Origin: Clostridium facile
GTDB lineage: Bacteria > Bacillota > Clostridia > Oscillospirales > Ruminococcaceae
Length of the DNA stretch: 64,000 bases
NCBI RefSeq assembly: GCF_014297275.1
Contig: NZ_JACOQK010000001.1
Location: 2,480,001 to 2,544,000, forward strand
Reading direction: 5' to 3'
Under the pieces are notes generated by a model. That model did not search any database. It saw nothing but the letters and a program-made list of their open reading frames with translations, and was not told where the DNA came from. Of this stretch, positions 1 to 7,629 are shown piece by piece (positions within the stretch are counted from its first letter, which is position 1; each line of letters opens with the position of its first letter). Both the position numbers and the translations under genes were made by a program.

Positions 1-654
1 TTGGAAGATGGTAAAGTATTAAAGGTAAACCGTACAGGGGAAAAGATTGCCCCAGAAGTGTTGGACCAAGTGTGCCAGATGATCCGTAAAAACCTGAAAT
101 CTCCACAGGATATTTTGGCTTTTTCTGGTGGAAAGCCGCCGAACCTTAGTGTGGAGCAGTATTTCCAAATGGTCCGGTCATTCCATGATTTACCCAATCC
201 GATTACGTTGGATAATGATTTGTTTTCCTTGGAAATGGTCACCCAAATCCATCCTTTTGTCATCAAACCCAACTATGTTGAGTTTTTACATTTAACAGGA
301 TACTCCAGTTTGGAGGGAGATGAGCTGTTGTGTCAGATTGCAAGGGTTGTGAACTGTACAGACCATCTTTTGTTGAGTATGGGGGCGGATGGGGGATATT
401 ATGCGAACCAATCTGGAATTTGGAAAATAACAACCCCATCTGTACCAGTCAAGTCCACTGTTGGGGCAGGGGACACCTCCTTGGCCTGTTTCCTGACAGC
501 GATTTTGCAAGGGAAACGTCCGGAACAGGCTGCGTTGTGGGCATTCGCCGGAGGGACAGCTTCAGTCCAGCTGGATGGTACAGGTACAATCACCCCAGAG
601 CAGTGGCAAAAAGCCGCTACACAAACACGTTGTGATCAATTCGATCAAATATAA
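1..654 (+). CDS. PfkB-family sugar kinase, probable 1-phosphofructokinase (5' end missing)
   Basis: ATP-dependent phosphorylation of a sugar phosphate, most likely fructose 1-phosphate to fructose 1,6-bisphosphate. The visible 217 residues are the C-terminal two thirds of a roughly 300-residue PfkB kinase; the coding frame is open at base 1, so the true start lies upstream and the TTG there is probably not the start. Supporting motifs are KPNYVEF, typical of the FruK/LacC branch, and the ATP-binding and catalytic-base signature VGAGDTSLACF near residue 155. The next gene is 129 bases downstream with no clear terminator between. LacC-type tagatose-6-phosphate kinase is an alternative; the N-terminal substrate-binding half is not in view. 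Confidence 0.85.
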   Translation: MEDGKVLKVNRTGEKIAPEVLDQVCQMIRKNLKSPQDILAFSGGKPPNLSVEQYFQMVRSFHDLPNPITLDNDLFSLEMVTQIHPFVIKPNYVEFLHLTGYSSLEGDELLCQIARVVNCTDHLLLSMGADGGYYANQSGIWKITTPSVPVKSTVGAGDTSLACFLTAILQGKRPEQAALWAFAGGTASVQLDGTGTITPEQWQKAATQTRCDQFDQI

Positions 655-783
655 ATTCAAAACAGGTATCCGTTTGTATGGGATGTTTGTGGCGTGTTAC
701 TGGAAATAGGCCATATAACATGCTGTAATAACTGATCAATAAATTCCCCGTGCGGATGGAACCCAGGAAAGGAAAAAATAACC

Positions 784-1515
784 ATGAAAAAATTTCTCAA
801 AGTTGCTGCAGCTGCTTTGGCAATGGTAATGACCCTTGGCTTAGTAGGTTGTAGCGGAGGCGACAAAACTGCTTCTACCAAAGAATCCAGTTCTTCCAAA
901 ACAACATCATCCCAATCTTCCAGTAAAACAACTAGTTCAAAACAGGAAGATAAATTTAGTGTACAAAGCGCAAAACCAGCGGACGCGCAAAATCCAGTTG
1001 TCACCATCACCATGCAGGATGGCAGTGTGATTAAAGCAGAATTATATCCAGATATCGCACCAAATACCGTAAACAACTTTATCTCGTTAATCAACCAGAA
1101 ATTCTATGATGGTTTGACCTTCCACCGCATCATGGACGGCTTTATGATTCAGGGCGGAGATCCAAAAGGAAACGGTACTGGTGGACCTGGGTATGAAATT
1201 CCAGGAGAGTTTTCCAGCAATGGTTATGCGAAAAACGATTTAAGCCATACCAGGGGCGTTTTATCCATGGCAAGAAGCTCCATGCCGGATTCTGCCGGTT
1301 CCCAGTTCTTTATTATGCACGCAGATGCGAACTACTTAGATGGGGAATATGCCGCATTTGGTAAAGTAACCGAAGGAATGGAAGTAGTAGACCAGATTGT
1401 TGCTAACGCACAGGTTACAGATAACAATGGTACTGTAGCGAATCCTCCAGTGATTGCGACAATTACTGTGGATACCTTTGGGGTTACATATCCAGAACCA
1501 GTAAAAACAGAATAA
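784..1515 (+). CDS. Cyclophilin-type peptidyl-prolyl isomerase lipoprotein
   Basis: Predicted extracytoplasmic proline isomerase that helps fold secreted proteins. Residues 1-23 form a lipoprotein signal ending in the lipobox LVGC, so the mature protein should be lipid-anchored outside the membrane. A Ser/Thr/Lys-rich linker (about 24-65) leads into one cyclophilin domain with the conserved FHRIMDGFMIQGGD, GVLSMARS and GSQFFI segments. A purine-rich AGGAAAGGA lies upstream of the ATG. The gene is followed at once by a strong terminator. Length (243 residues) suits a secreted cyclophilin; clients are unknown. Confidence 0.93.
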   Translation: MKKFLKVAAAALAMVMTLGLVGCSGGDKTASTKESSSSKTTSSQSSSKTTSSKQEDKFSVQSAKPADAQNPVVTITMQDGSVIKAELYPDIAPNTVNNFISLINQKFYDGLTFHRIMDGFMIQGGDPKGNGTGGPGYEIPGEFSSNGYAKNDLSHTRGVLSMARSSMPDSAGSQFFIMHADANYLDGEYAAFGKVTEGMEVVDQIVANAQVTDNNGTVANPPVIATITVDTFGVTYPEPVKTE

Positions 1516-1521
1516 AGAGAA

Positions 1522-1548
1522 AAAGGGTTGCTTCGGCAACCCTTTTTT
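1522..1548 (+). terminator. Rho-independent terminator after the cyclophilin gene
   Basis: GGGTTGC, a TTCG tetraloop, then GCAACCC followed by six T. The stem is perfect and uses a very stable UUCG loop. Confidence 0.93.
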
Positions 1549-1571
1549 GCTGGAACATTCCTTGTCAAATA

Positions 1572-1580
1572 TGTTATACT
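1572..1580 (+). promoter_or_regulatory. Extended -10 promoter for the acetyltransferase gene
   Basis: TGTTATACT fits an extended -10 (TGn plus TATACT) 35 bases before the ATG and just after a terminator. The -35 is weak (TGGAAC at 1551-1556, 18-base spacing). Confidence 0.5.
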
Positions 1581-1614
1581 AATCATAAGAATGCTGAAAG
1601 AGAGGGGTTTACCT

Positions 1615-2187
1615 ATGGAAATGAAAGAATTTATTGCTTTTTGTAAAGAAGGAAATCCAATTGCAGGGGAAGACAAAGAACTACATGGATTATTAACGCA
1701 ATGTAGCCAGGAGGCAATGAAAATTACAGCTGAGTTAAATGGTAGTTATCATGAACCGGAACAAGTGCGAGAATTATTTTGCCAGCTGACAGGTACAGAA
1801 ATTGATTCAAGTTTTCTGTGCTTTCCGCCTTTTTATACCGACTTTGGAAAGAATATTACAATTGGTAAAAATGTATTTTTGAATACAGGTTGTTCTTTTC
1901 AAGACCGTGGAGGAATCGTAATTGGAGATGGTACCCAAATTGGAATGAATGTTACCATGGCAACACTGAACCATGGTTTTGACCAAGCAACTCGAAACAC
2001 AACCTATCCATTTCCTATTATTATTGGAAAAAATGTATGGATTGGCTCTAATGCTACTATTGCACCAGGCGTAACCATTGGAGATAATGCGGTAATTGGT
2101 GCGGGTGCGGTTGTGACAAAGGATATTCCGGAAAACGCTGTGGCAGTTGGAGTGCCAGCAAAAGTAATCAAATATGTACAAGAGTAA
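1615..2187 (+). CDS. Hexapeptide-repeat sugar O-acetyltransferase (maltose/galactoside type)
   Basis: Left-handed beta-helix acetyltransferase that moves acetyl from acetyl-CoA to a sugar hydroxyl (Maa/LacA/NodL branch). The ATG at 1615 is chosen because a GAGAGGGG ribosome site precedes it; the frame is open further upstream but runs into a terminator. The N-terminal region (about 1-60) has the Maa-type helical cap, then come hexapeptide repeats (IGKNVFLNTG, IGDGTQIGMNV, IGKNVWIGSNATI, IGDNAVIGAGAVV) and the closing GVPAKVIK. The substrate cannot be told from sequence. The 190-residue length is normal for the family. Confidence 0.9.
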   Translation: MEMKEFIAFCKEGNPIAGEDKELHGLLTQCSQEAMKITAELNGSYHEPEQVRELFCQLTGTEIDSSFLCFPPFYTDFGKNITIGKNVFLNTGCSFQDRGGIVIGDGTQIGMNVTMATLNHGFDQATRNTTYPFPIIIGKNVWIGSNATIAPGVTIGDNAVIGAGAVVTKDIPENAVAVGVPAKVIKYVQE

Positions 2188-2262
2188 GAGGAATGTGTCC
2201 AATAGAGAATCTACCATTACAGTATGGCAATGCCAATCGTTCATTAGGGAGGGAATATTTTA

Positions 2263-3753
2263 GTGGAAGTATTGAATCAAAATCAAATGTATCAGGCGGA
2301 TCAAATGACAATTGAGACTCTTGGTATTCCAGGGGAAACTTTGATGGAAAATGCGGGGCAAGCAATTGTATCCGAGATTATCAAGGACTGGGAGATTGAT
2401 ACCCATATTGTGGTGCTGGCAGGAACGGGAAACAATGGTGGGGATGGAATTGTGATTGCCCGCCGTTTGTTAAACTTGGGGTATCAAGTTCAATTGTGGT
2501 TAATTCCTCCAGAGGAAAAGGTGCGGGATGCTGCAAAGGTACATCTGGAGCTTTATCACAGGCATCAGTATCCTGTATTCCATTATGGAGAAGAGTTATA
2601 TCCTGCGATTCAGCAGGCAGACGTCATTGTAGACGCCCTTTTGGGGATTGGCATGGCAGGGGAACTGCGCCCTCCATATGACAGAATTGTACAGGAGGTT
2701 AACCAATCCAAGGCAAAGGTGGTTTCAGTGGATATTCCAAGCGGGGTGAATGCGGAACAGGCTATAGTATTCCAGGCAGTACGAGCGGATGTCACCTATA
2801 TGGTGCAGTATCCAAAACAATCCGCTTTTTTATACCCTGCGGCTTGTTATTATGGAGAATGGAAGGTTGTGGATATTGGAATCCCACCACAAACAACAGA
2901 TTCCCTGGAATACCATAAATATACCTGGGGAGAAAAAGAGTATCAATCTACTAAGATAGAACGCAGTCCAAATAGCCATAAAGGAAGTAATGGGAAAGGG
3001 CTTATCATTGGGGGAAGCTCCCATATGATAGGGGCACCGATTTTGGCGGCACAGGCTTGTATTGCCTCTGGAATTGGGCTGCTCAGCTGTGCATTCCCAA
3101 ACCATATTCGTCCAGTAGCAGCACAAAAAGCAACCGAAGCTACTTTTTTGCCTTGTAAGGAACAGGATGGAAATTTAGTACAGGTAGAGATACCGGATTC
3201 CATTCAGGTGGTTGCTATCGGAATGGGATTAGGCAGGACGGAACAAACTCGCCAATTGGTAAAGAATATATTAGTACAAGATAAGCCTACGATTATTGAT
3301 GCGGATGCTTTATTTTATTTGAATGAAATGTGGGGGATTGTTGACAACCGTTCTTCTGTCACTGTAGTTACTCCGCATATGGGGGAAATGGCACGACTTT
3401 GTGGTGTACCAATCGAGGAGATCCAGAAAAACCGTTTTGCGGTAAGCCGCAAATTAGCAATGCAACATGGAATTTTCGTGGTATTGAAGGGTCCATATAC
3501 AATTGTCGCAACACCATCTGGGAATCAGTATATCAACACTAGTGGAAACGCAGGGCTTGCCAAAGGTGGTTCCGGCGATGTATTGAGCGGAATGATAGCA
3601 GGGCTGCTACCACGGTATCAAAATCCGCAAGAAGCAATTTCCAACGCAGTCTATCTACATGGTTTGGCTTCTGAAAAATTAGTGGAAAAAGGTTATTCAT
3701 TGGATGGAATTTCCGCAGAAAAACTGATTGAAATCCTGCCATTTTTGTCATAA
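2263..3753 (+). CDS. nnr: Bifunctional NAD(P)H-hydrate epimerase / ADP-dependent dehydratase
   Basis: Repairs hydrated, damaged NADH and NADPH. The N-terminal YjeF epimerase domain (about 1-210) interconverts R and S hydrates; motifs include AGTGNNGGDGIVIARRL. The C-terminal ribokinase-like domain (about 225-490) dehydrates S-NAD(P)HX at the expense of ADP; the diagnostic segment is GNAGLAKGGSGDVLSGM. GTG is taken as start because AGGGAGGG sits at 2246-2253. The 496-residue length matches the fused bacterial enzyme. It follows the acetyltransferase by 75 bases, so co-transcription is possible. Confidence 0.95.
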   Translation: MEVLNQNQMYQADQMTIETLGIPGETLMENAGQAIVSEIIKDWEIDTHIVVLAGTGNNGGDGIVIARRLLNLGYQVQLWLIPPEEKVRDAAKVHLELYHRHQYPVFHYGEELYPAIQQADVIVDALLGIGMAGELRPPYDRIVQEVNQSKAKVVSVDIPSGVNAEQAIVFQAVRADVTYMVQYPKQSAFLYPAACYYGEWKVVDIGIPPQTTDSLEYHKYTWGEKEYQSTKIERSPNSHKGSNGKGLIIGGSSHMIGAPILAAQACIASGIGLLSCAFPNHIRPVAAQKATEATFLPCKEQDGNLVQVEIPDSIQVVAIGMGLGRTEQTRQLVKNILVQDKPTIIDADALFYLNEMWGIVDNRSSVTVVTPHMGEMARLCGVPIEEIQKNRFAVSRKLAMQHGIFVVLKGPYTIVATPSGNQYINTSGNAGLAKGGSGDVLSGMIAGLLPRYQNPQEAISNAVYLHGLASEKLVEKGYSLDGISAEKLIEILPFLS

Positions 3754-4164
3754 ATAAGTTATATTTTAAGTAAATATTACGTGATAAACCTGTGTGGAGT
3801 GGCAGACCTTTCCCATCTAAATTTATTCAGGAGTAGTTTATTTGAATTTTCAGAAACTATGATTGAAAGAAACTATCACTTGTATAAAACTAACCTATTT
3901 ATTTTGTTGTATGATTTTAAGAGTATTTTTTCTTTAGCTGGATAAGTATGAAAGATATGAGTTCTAATAAAACTATTATATATAAAAAGATAAATTAGAC
4001 AATTGGTGAAGAAAGATACTGTTACCAGTTTAGTTCTTAAGAAAGCTTTACTATCCAATTTGATAAAATATATAATTGGTGTTGTTATCAGTTACTAATA
4101 TTTCTTAATATTATTCATCAGAGATCCTAAGCTGTTTCTACATTTTCATTATCTAAAATAGATT
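3754..4164. other. AT-rich intergenic region
   Basis: About 410 bases between two convergent genes. I see no credible gene, repeat or RNA; short open frames here lack ribosome sites. Confidence 0.6.
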
Positions 4165-4204
4165 AAAAAGAGTGCTTACTGTAAAAACAATAAGCACTCT
4201 TTTT
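4165..4204. terminator. Bidirectional terminator between nnr and the DeoR gene
   Basis: AAAAAGAGTGCTTA and TAAGCACTCTTTTT form a perfect 14-bp stem with a 12-base loop and T-runs on both strands, between convergent genes. Confidence 0.9.
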
Positions 4205-4212
4205 ATAATGTA

Positions 4213-4983
4213 TTATATTACGGTTGGATATACAATTTGTACTTGATTTTCTTCAAAACAAGCGATTGTTTTATCATCTGGTTTTTGGTCGGTAACAATT
4301 GTATGAATCTGTTTTGGTTGCGCGAATGTAAATGGTAATACTTGCCCAAACTTGGAGTGGTCTAATAAAACAACAATATGCTGTGCCATTTGTATGACAG
4401 TTTGTTTTAAAATACATTCTTCAATGTAGGCATTGGTAAAACCACTTTCCGGAGAAAAACCACTAGCGGATAAAAACGCAATATCAAGATTAATTTGTTT
4501 TAAATTTTCCAGAGCCATTGGCCCTGTAACCGAAAGGGTACGGGGATTTACTGGCCCCCCTAATGAAATTGTTTGAATTTCTGGATGTTTACAGAGCTCA
4601 AGTGCAATGTTAGGGGCGTTGGTAACCGCATGTAGCTTATATTTTCCAATTTGTTTTACCAACTCCATAATTGTACTGCCTGCCTCGAAATAGGCCGATT
4701 GGTTTGCAGGGATCATATGCCGGGACAACTGTGCAATAGTAGTTTTTGCAGAAAGATTAAGATGGGAACGGGATTCAAAATCGTATTTATGTGGTACTAC
4801 TTCAGGCACACGCCGGGCCCCACCATGGGTACGAACCAGTAAACCTTGTTCAGCCATTTCATCCAAATCTCTGCGTACGGTCATTTCTGATACTTCCGGA
4901 AGAGCTGCATGGATTTCTGTGATTCTGATTTCGTTTTGCTGGCGCAATTTTCTTAAAATAAACTCTTGTCTGTCCTGCTTCAA
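4213..4983 (-). CDS. DeoR/GlpR-family transcriptional regulator
   Basis: Sugar-phosphate-responsive repressor. The N-terminal winged helix (about 3-57) carries the family signature ITEIHAALPEVSEMTVRRDL, and the C-terminal DeoR sensor domain includes FEAGSTIMEL, SVTGPMALENL and LDHSKFGQ. The length, 256 residues, is typical. An AAAGGAGGG ribosome site lies 5 bases before the ATG. No sugar operon is next to it on either side, so its target cannot be read from context; many members also repress their own gene. The PfkB kinase gene about 3.5 kb to the left is a possible but unproven target. Confidence 0.92.
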   Translation of the reverse strand: MKQDRQEFILRKLRQQNEIRITEIHAALPEVSEMTVRRDLDEMAEQGLLVRTHGGARRVPEVVPHKYDFESRSHLNLSAKTTIAQLSRHMIPANQSAYFEAGSTIMELVKQIGKYKLHAVTNAPNIALELCKHPEIQTISLGGPVNPRTLSVTGPMALENLKQINLDIAFLSASGFSPESGFTNAYIEECILKQTVIQMAQHIVVLLDHSKFGQVLPFTFAQPKQIHTIVTDQKPDDKTIACFEENQVQIVYPTVI

Positions 4984-5041
4984 AATAATCCCTCCTTTTT
5001 CGTTTGTTTTTGTAGTGAAAATGGGTCTCCCTTTTCCATTT

Positions 5042-5053
5042 TAGTATAACAGA
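5042..5053 (-). promoter_or_regulatory. Extended -10 promoter of the DeoR gene
   Basis: On the minus strand TGTTATACT (TGn plus TATACT) lies about 60 bases before the ATG. No good -35 is visible. Confidence 0.45.
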
Positions 5054-5167
5054 TTGTAGCATAAAAGGAAAGGAACTATTTAAAAAATTATGCACATTTT
5101 AGTTAAATTTGTTAAATTTATACGAAAAACAATAAGTGATATTTGGAATCCAATTGTTTGAAATGGC

Positions 5168-5196
5168 TTTACTATTACAAGTAAATGTGCTATAAT
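5168..5196 (+). promoter_or_regulatory. Sigma-A promoter of the small RNA candidate
   Basis: TTTACT (5168-5173), 17 bases, then TATAAT (5191-5196) preceded by TGC, so also an extended -10. Predicted start near 5203. Confidence 0.75.
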
Positions 5197-5220
5197 ATTA
5201 CAAGATGCTGTAATATTATA
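5191..5220. promoter_or_regulatory. Perfect 12-6-12 palindrome over the small RNA start (operator candidate)
   Basis: TATAATATTACA (5191-5202) and TGTAATATTATA (5209-5220) are exact reverse complements with a 6-base spacer. The repeat covers the -10 box and the first ~18 transcribed bases, where a repressor would block initiation. It could also fold as RNA only if transcription starts further upstream. Confidence 0.6.
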
Positions 5221-5346
5221 GAATTATCCTCAAAAGTAGAGCAATAACAAGATGCAAAAAGTCTATCTGTCAGAGATAGGAAAGAGAATTGGAAGAAAAC
5301 AAAAAGAGCGGGATTGCGCTGTTAGGCATCCCGCTCTTTTGTTTTT
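5203..5346 (+). ncRNA. Candidate small RNA, about 140 nt
   Basis: A strong promoter and a strong terminator bracket about 140 bases that lie between genes. The only open frame (ATG at 5252) has no ribosome site and runs through the terminator. A small hairpin, CTATCT-GTCAG-AGATAG at 5263-5279, lies inside. I recognise no known RNA family: it is too short and unlike 6S RNA or tmRNA. A short untranslated transcript is inferred from signals only. Confidence 0.5.
5302..5346. terminator. Terminator of the small RNA; also ends the AI-2E gene
   Basis: AAGAGCGGGAT and ATCCCGCTCTT form an 11-bp stem around 5303-5339, followed by TTTTGTTTTTT on the plus strand. The minus strand has a T-run too, so it serves both convergent transcripts. 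Confidence 0.88.
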
Positions 5347-5393
5347 TCGCATAGTTACTACCACATTGCCTAACCACCAAATGTACAATTGAT

Positions 5394-6656
5394 TTATTGG
5401 TCCGCTTTTGCGTTGTTAGTAGGGTTTGATTCCTCAGAATTTTCCGCCGGTTTTATTGGTGGCTTCCCTCCCTTCATATAGAGGTAATCCGCTGTATTGA
5501 TCGAGAAACCTTTTTTGCTTAACCGGTTATTGATGAAACGACTGACTAAGGTATAGATAACAGCAAATACTGGCACACCAATAAACATACCAACAAAACC
5601 AAATAAAGTGCCAAACGCTAAGATAGCAAAAACAACCCAGAATGCGCTTAACCCTGTACGGTCTCCTACAATTTTAGGAACTAATATATTGCCGTCAAAT
5701 TGCTGTAGGGCAATAATAAATATAATAAAAATCAAACATTTTTTCGGGTCTATCAGTAGCAATAAAAACGCACTTGGAATTGCGCCAATAAATGGCCCGA
5801 AAAATGGAATGACATTTGTGGTACCCACAATAGCGCCGATTAAAATGGCGTAGGGTTTGTAGATAAAAGAGGTTCCAATGGTACATAAAATTCCCACAAT
5901 AATTGCGTCAATAATCTGCCCACGGATAAATCCGCCAAATACCGTATTGGTTTCTTTAATAAGATTGATAAAGGAAGTGGCAAAAGAGGATGGAAACAAT
6001 GCTACCACTACTTTTTTGCTCTGTGCAATAAAACGCTCTTTCGAGTATAAAACATAAATGGAAATGATAATTCCCACCAACATATTTTTTAATACACTGA
6101 TAAAATCAATTACACCCGAAGTTAAATTACCCAATAATTTTTGTAAACTTGGCAGAATAGCATTGGATAACTGCTGTATATAGGTCATAATTCCTTCCAA
6201 TTGTGCATCAATAAAATTGGCAATGGAAGGATTGTCATGCAATAAGCTGGTAAAATAGTCGCTGGCTTCCCTGATATAACTTGGTGCATTGTTGAATAGG
6301 CCAATAATACTGATTAACAATTGTGGCAACAACAATGTCAACAGTCCTGCGAAAGCCGCAATAGCAATAATCATTGAGATAGAAAGAGCCAATACTCGAA
6401 TCAGCGTTTTTTTGTGTTTAAAATCTTTTTTTACAAAAAGTCGGTGGAATACCTTTTGTTCAAAAAAATCTACGATTGGGTTGAGTAAATACGCAATCGT
6501 AAACCCAACAAAGAACGGCATTAATATTCCAATAATAATTTGCAGAAAATTGCCGATTTCAAATGTATCAATACATTTTTGAAACAACACGCAGGCTGCA
6601 AATGTAAGAAAAATCATAATACCAAAGGAAAAATATTTATGGTTTTTCAGTTTCAT
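5394..6656 (-). CDS. AI-2E-family (YdbI/PerM-like) membrane transporter
   Basis: Polytopic membrane protein of 420 residues with about eight transmembrane helices. The family covers permeases such as E. coli TqsA and Na+/H+ antiporter-like members in Firmicutes; the substrate is unknown here. Family features include an N-terminal helix pair (GILMPFFVGFTIAYLLNPIV), a soluble central region, and C-terminal helices with FFGPFIGAIPSAFLL and FVGMFIGVPVFAVIY. The tail (about 390-420) is hydrophilic. AAAGGAGAAA precedes the ATG. It is a single-gene unit ended by the shared terminator. Confidence 0.88.
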   Translation of the reverse strand: MKLKNHKYFSFGIMIFLTFAACVLFQKCIDTFEIGNFLQIIIGILMPFFVGFTIAYLLNPIVDFFEQKVFHRLFVKKDFKHKKTLIRVLALSISMIIAIAAFAGLLTLLLPQLLISIIGLFNNAPSYIREASDYFTSLLHDNPSIANFIDAQLEGIMTYIQQLSNAILPSLQKLLGNLTSGVIDFISVLKNMLVGIIISIYVLYSKERFIAQSKKVVVALFPSSFATSFINLIKETNTVFGGFIRGQIIDAIIVGILCTIGTSFIYKPYAILIGAIVGTTNVIPFFGPFIGAIPSAFLLLLIDPKKCLIFIIFIIALQQFDGNILVPKIVGDRTGLSAFWVVFAILAFGTLFGFVGMFIGVPVFAVIYTLVSRFINNRLSKKGFSINTADYLYMKGGKPPIKPAENSEESNPTNNAKADQ

Positions 6657-7020
6657 ATGATTTCTCCTTTACCTTTTAGAATGTTTATCAATACCATTAT
6701 ACCTGTTTTTACATGAGATTGCCATAGGTTTTTGATTTGTTTACAGTTTACTAGAAAATAAATTATATTTATCTAACTTGCCGTTTAAAAATGAAAACCC
6801 TAACGAAAAGATTTATGTAGAGGATGTTCCCATCTCTATCCTTAACAAAAAACAGAAAACAGTAAATATTATTCATAATACAGTAATTTACTTGATAAAA
6901 AAACGCTATATAAACTATGTTTTTATGCTTATATCTAATTTAGAAGGTAATTACATGGGGAACAGTGTATTTGTTTTGGGTTTTTAGAACCACAGAAATG
7001 TCCCTATTTTTAGTTTCTTA
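6657..7020. other. AT-rich intergenic region
   Basis: About 360 bases with no supportable gene. A 69-codon frame from a TTG at 6778 has no ribosome site and low-complexity Lys/Ile/Asn content, so it is left out. Confidence 0.55.
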
Positions 7021-7025
7021 CCATA

Positions 7026-7058
7026 AAAACGAGCCTATCCTCCTAATAGATAGGCTTG
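7026..7058 (-). terminator. Terminator after ppa
   Basis: GAGCCTATC (7031-7039) and GATAGGCTT (7049-7057) pair across a 9-base loop; the minus strand continues into GTTTTTATGG. Confidence 0.82.
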
Positions 7059-7064
7059 TTCTTA

Positions 7065-7610
7065 CTATTGTTCCTCTTTTTTGACTCCAAATTTTTGATT
7101 ATAACGTTGAATGCACTCATAGATAATTTTAGTTGCCACCTGCCAGTTTTGGACTTCGTCCACAACAGTTTCTTTGTGTTCCAGTGCTTTATATACACTG
7201 AAAAAATGGGACATTTCACTAAAGATATGTTTTGGCAGCTGATTGATATCAGTATATTCTCGGTAAGTGGGTTCGTTATAGGGGATGGCAATGATTTTTT
7301 CATCCCTTTTACCACCATCCATCATGCTGATTACTCCAATCGGGTAACAGCGAACCAGAGTTAATGGTTCAATTGGTTCTGTGCAAAGTACCAATACATC
7401 CAATGGGTCTCCATCATCCCCATACGTACGGGGAATAAAACCGTAATTAGCAGGATAGTGGGTAGAGGTATATAGGATACGGTCTAGAATAATCAAACCG
7501 GTTTCCTTATCCAGTTCATATTTTTTCTTGCTGCCAGATGGGATTTCAATCACCGCGATAAAATCGGAAGGTGAAATCCGTTTAGGATTAATATCATGCC
7601 AAATATTCAT
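7065..7610 (-). CDS. ppa: Inorganic pyrophosphatase, family I
   Basis: Hydrolyses pyrophosphate to phosphate and pulls biosynthetic reactions forward. The 181-residue protein carries EIPSGSKKKYELDK, YPANYGFIPRT and the metal-binding signature DGDPLDVLVL, all typical of soluble family I enzymes. The ATG is preceded by ACGGAGGC. It starts 20 bases after ptsI ends and shares its terminator, so it should be co-transcribed with PTS enzyme I. That partnership is not standard for PTS operons. Confidence 0.95.
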   Translation of the reverse strand: MNIWHDINPKRISPSDFIAVIEIPSGSKKKYELDKETGLIILDRILYTSTHYPANYGFIPRTYGDDGDPLDVLVLCTEPIEPLTLVRCYPIGVISMMDGGKRDEKIIAIPYNEPTYREYTDINQLPKHIFSEMSHFFSVYKALEHKETVVDEVQNWQVATKIIYECIQRYNQKFGVKKEEQ

Positions 7611-7629
7611 TGTAAGCCTCCGTATTCTT

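Noticed and set aside
3876..4058. 60-codon minus-strand frame
   Set aside because: No ribosome site, AT-driven composition and location in a gap between convergent genes.
4165..4204. GAGTGC/GCACTC repeat as a CIRCE heat-shock element
   Set aside because: The half-sites are in the wrong order and spacing, it has T-runs, and it lies between convergent genes; it is a terminator.
5252..5389. 45-codon frame inside the small RNA candidate
   Set aside because: No Shine-Dalgarno before the ATG and it runs through the terminator stem.
6778..6987. 69-codon frame starting with TTG
   Set aside because: No ribosome site; Lys/Asn/Ile-rich sequence expected by chance in AT-rich DNA.
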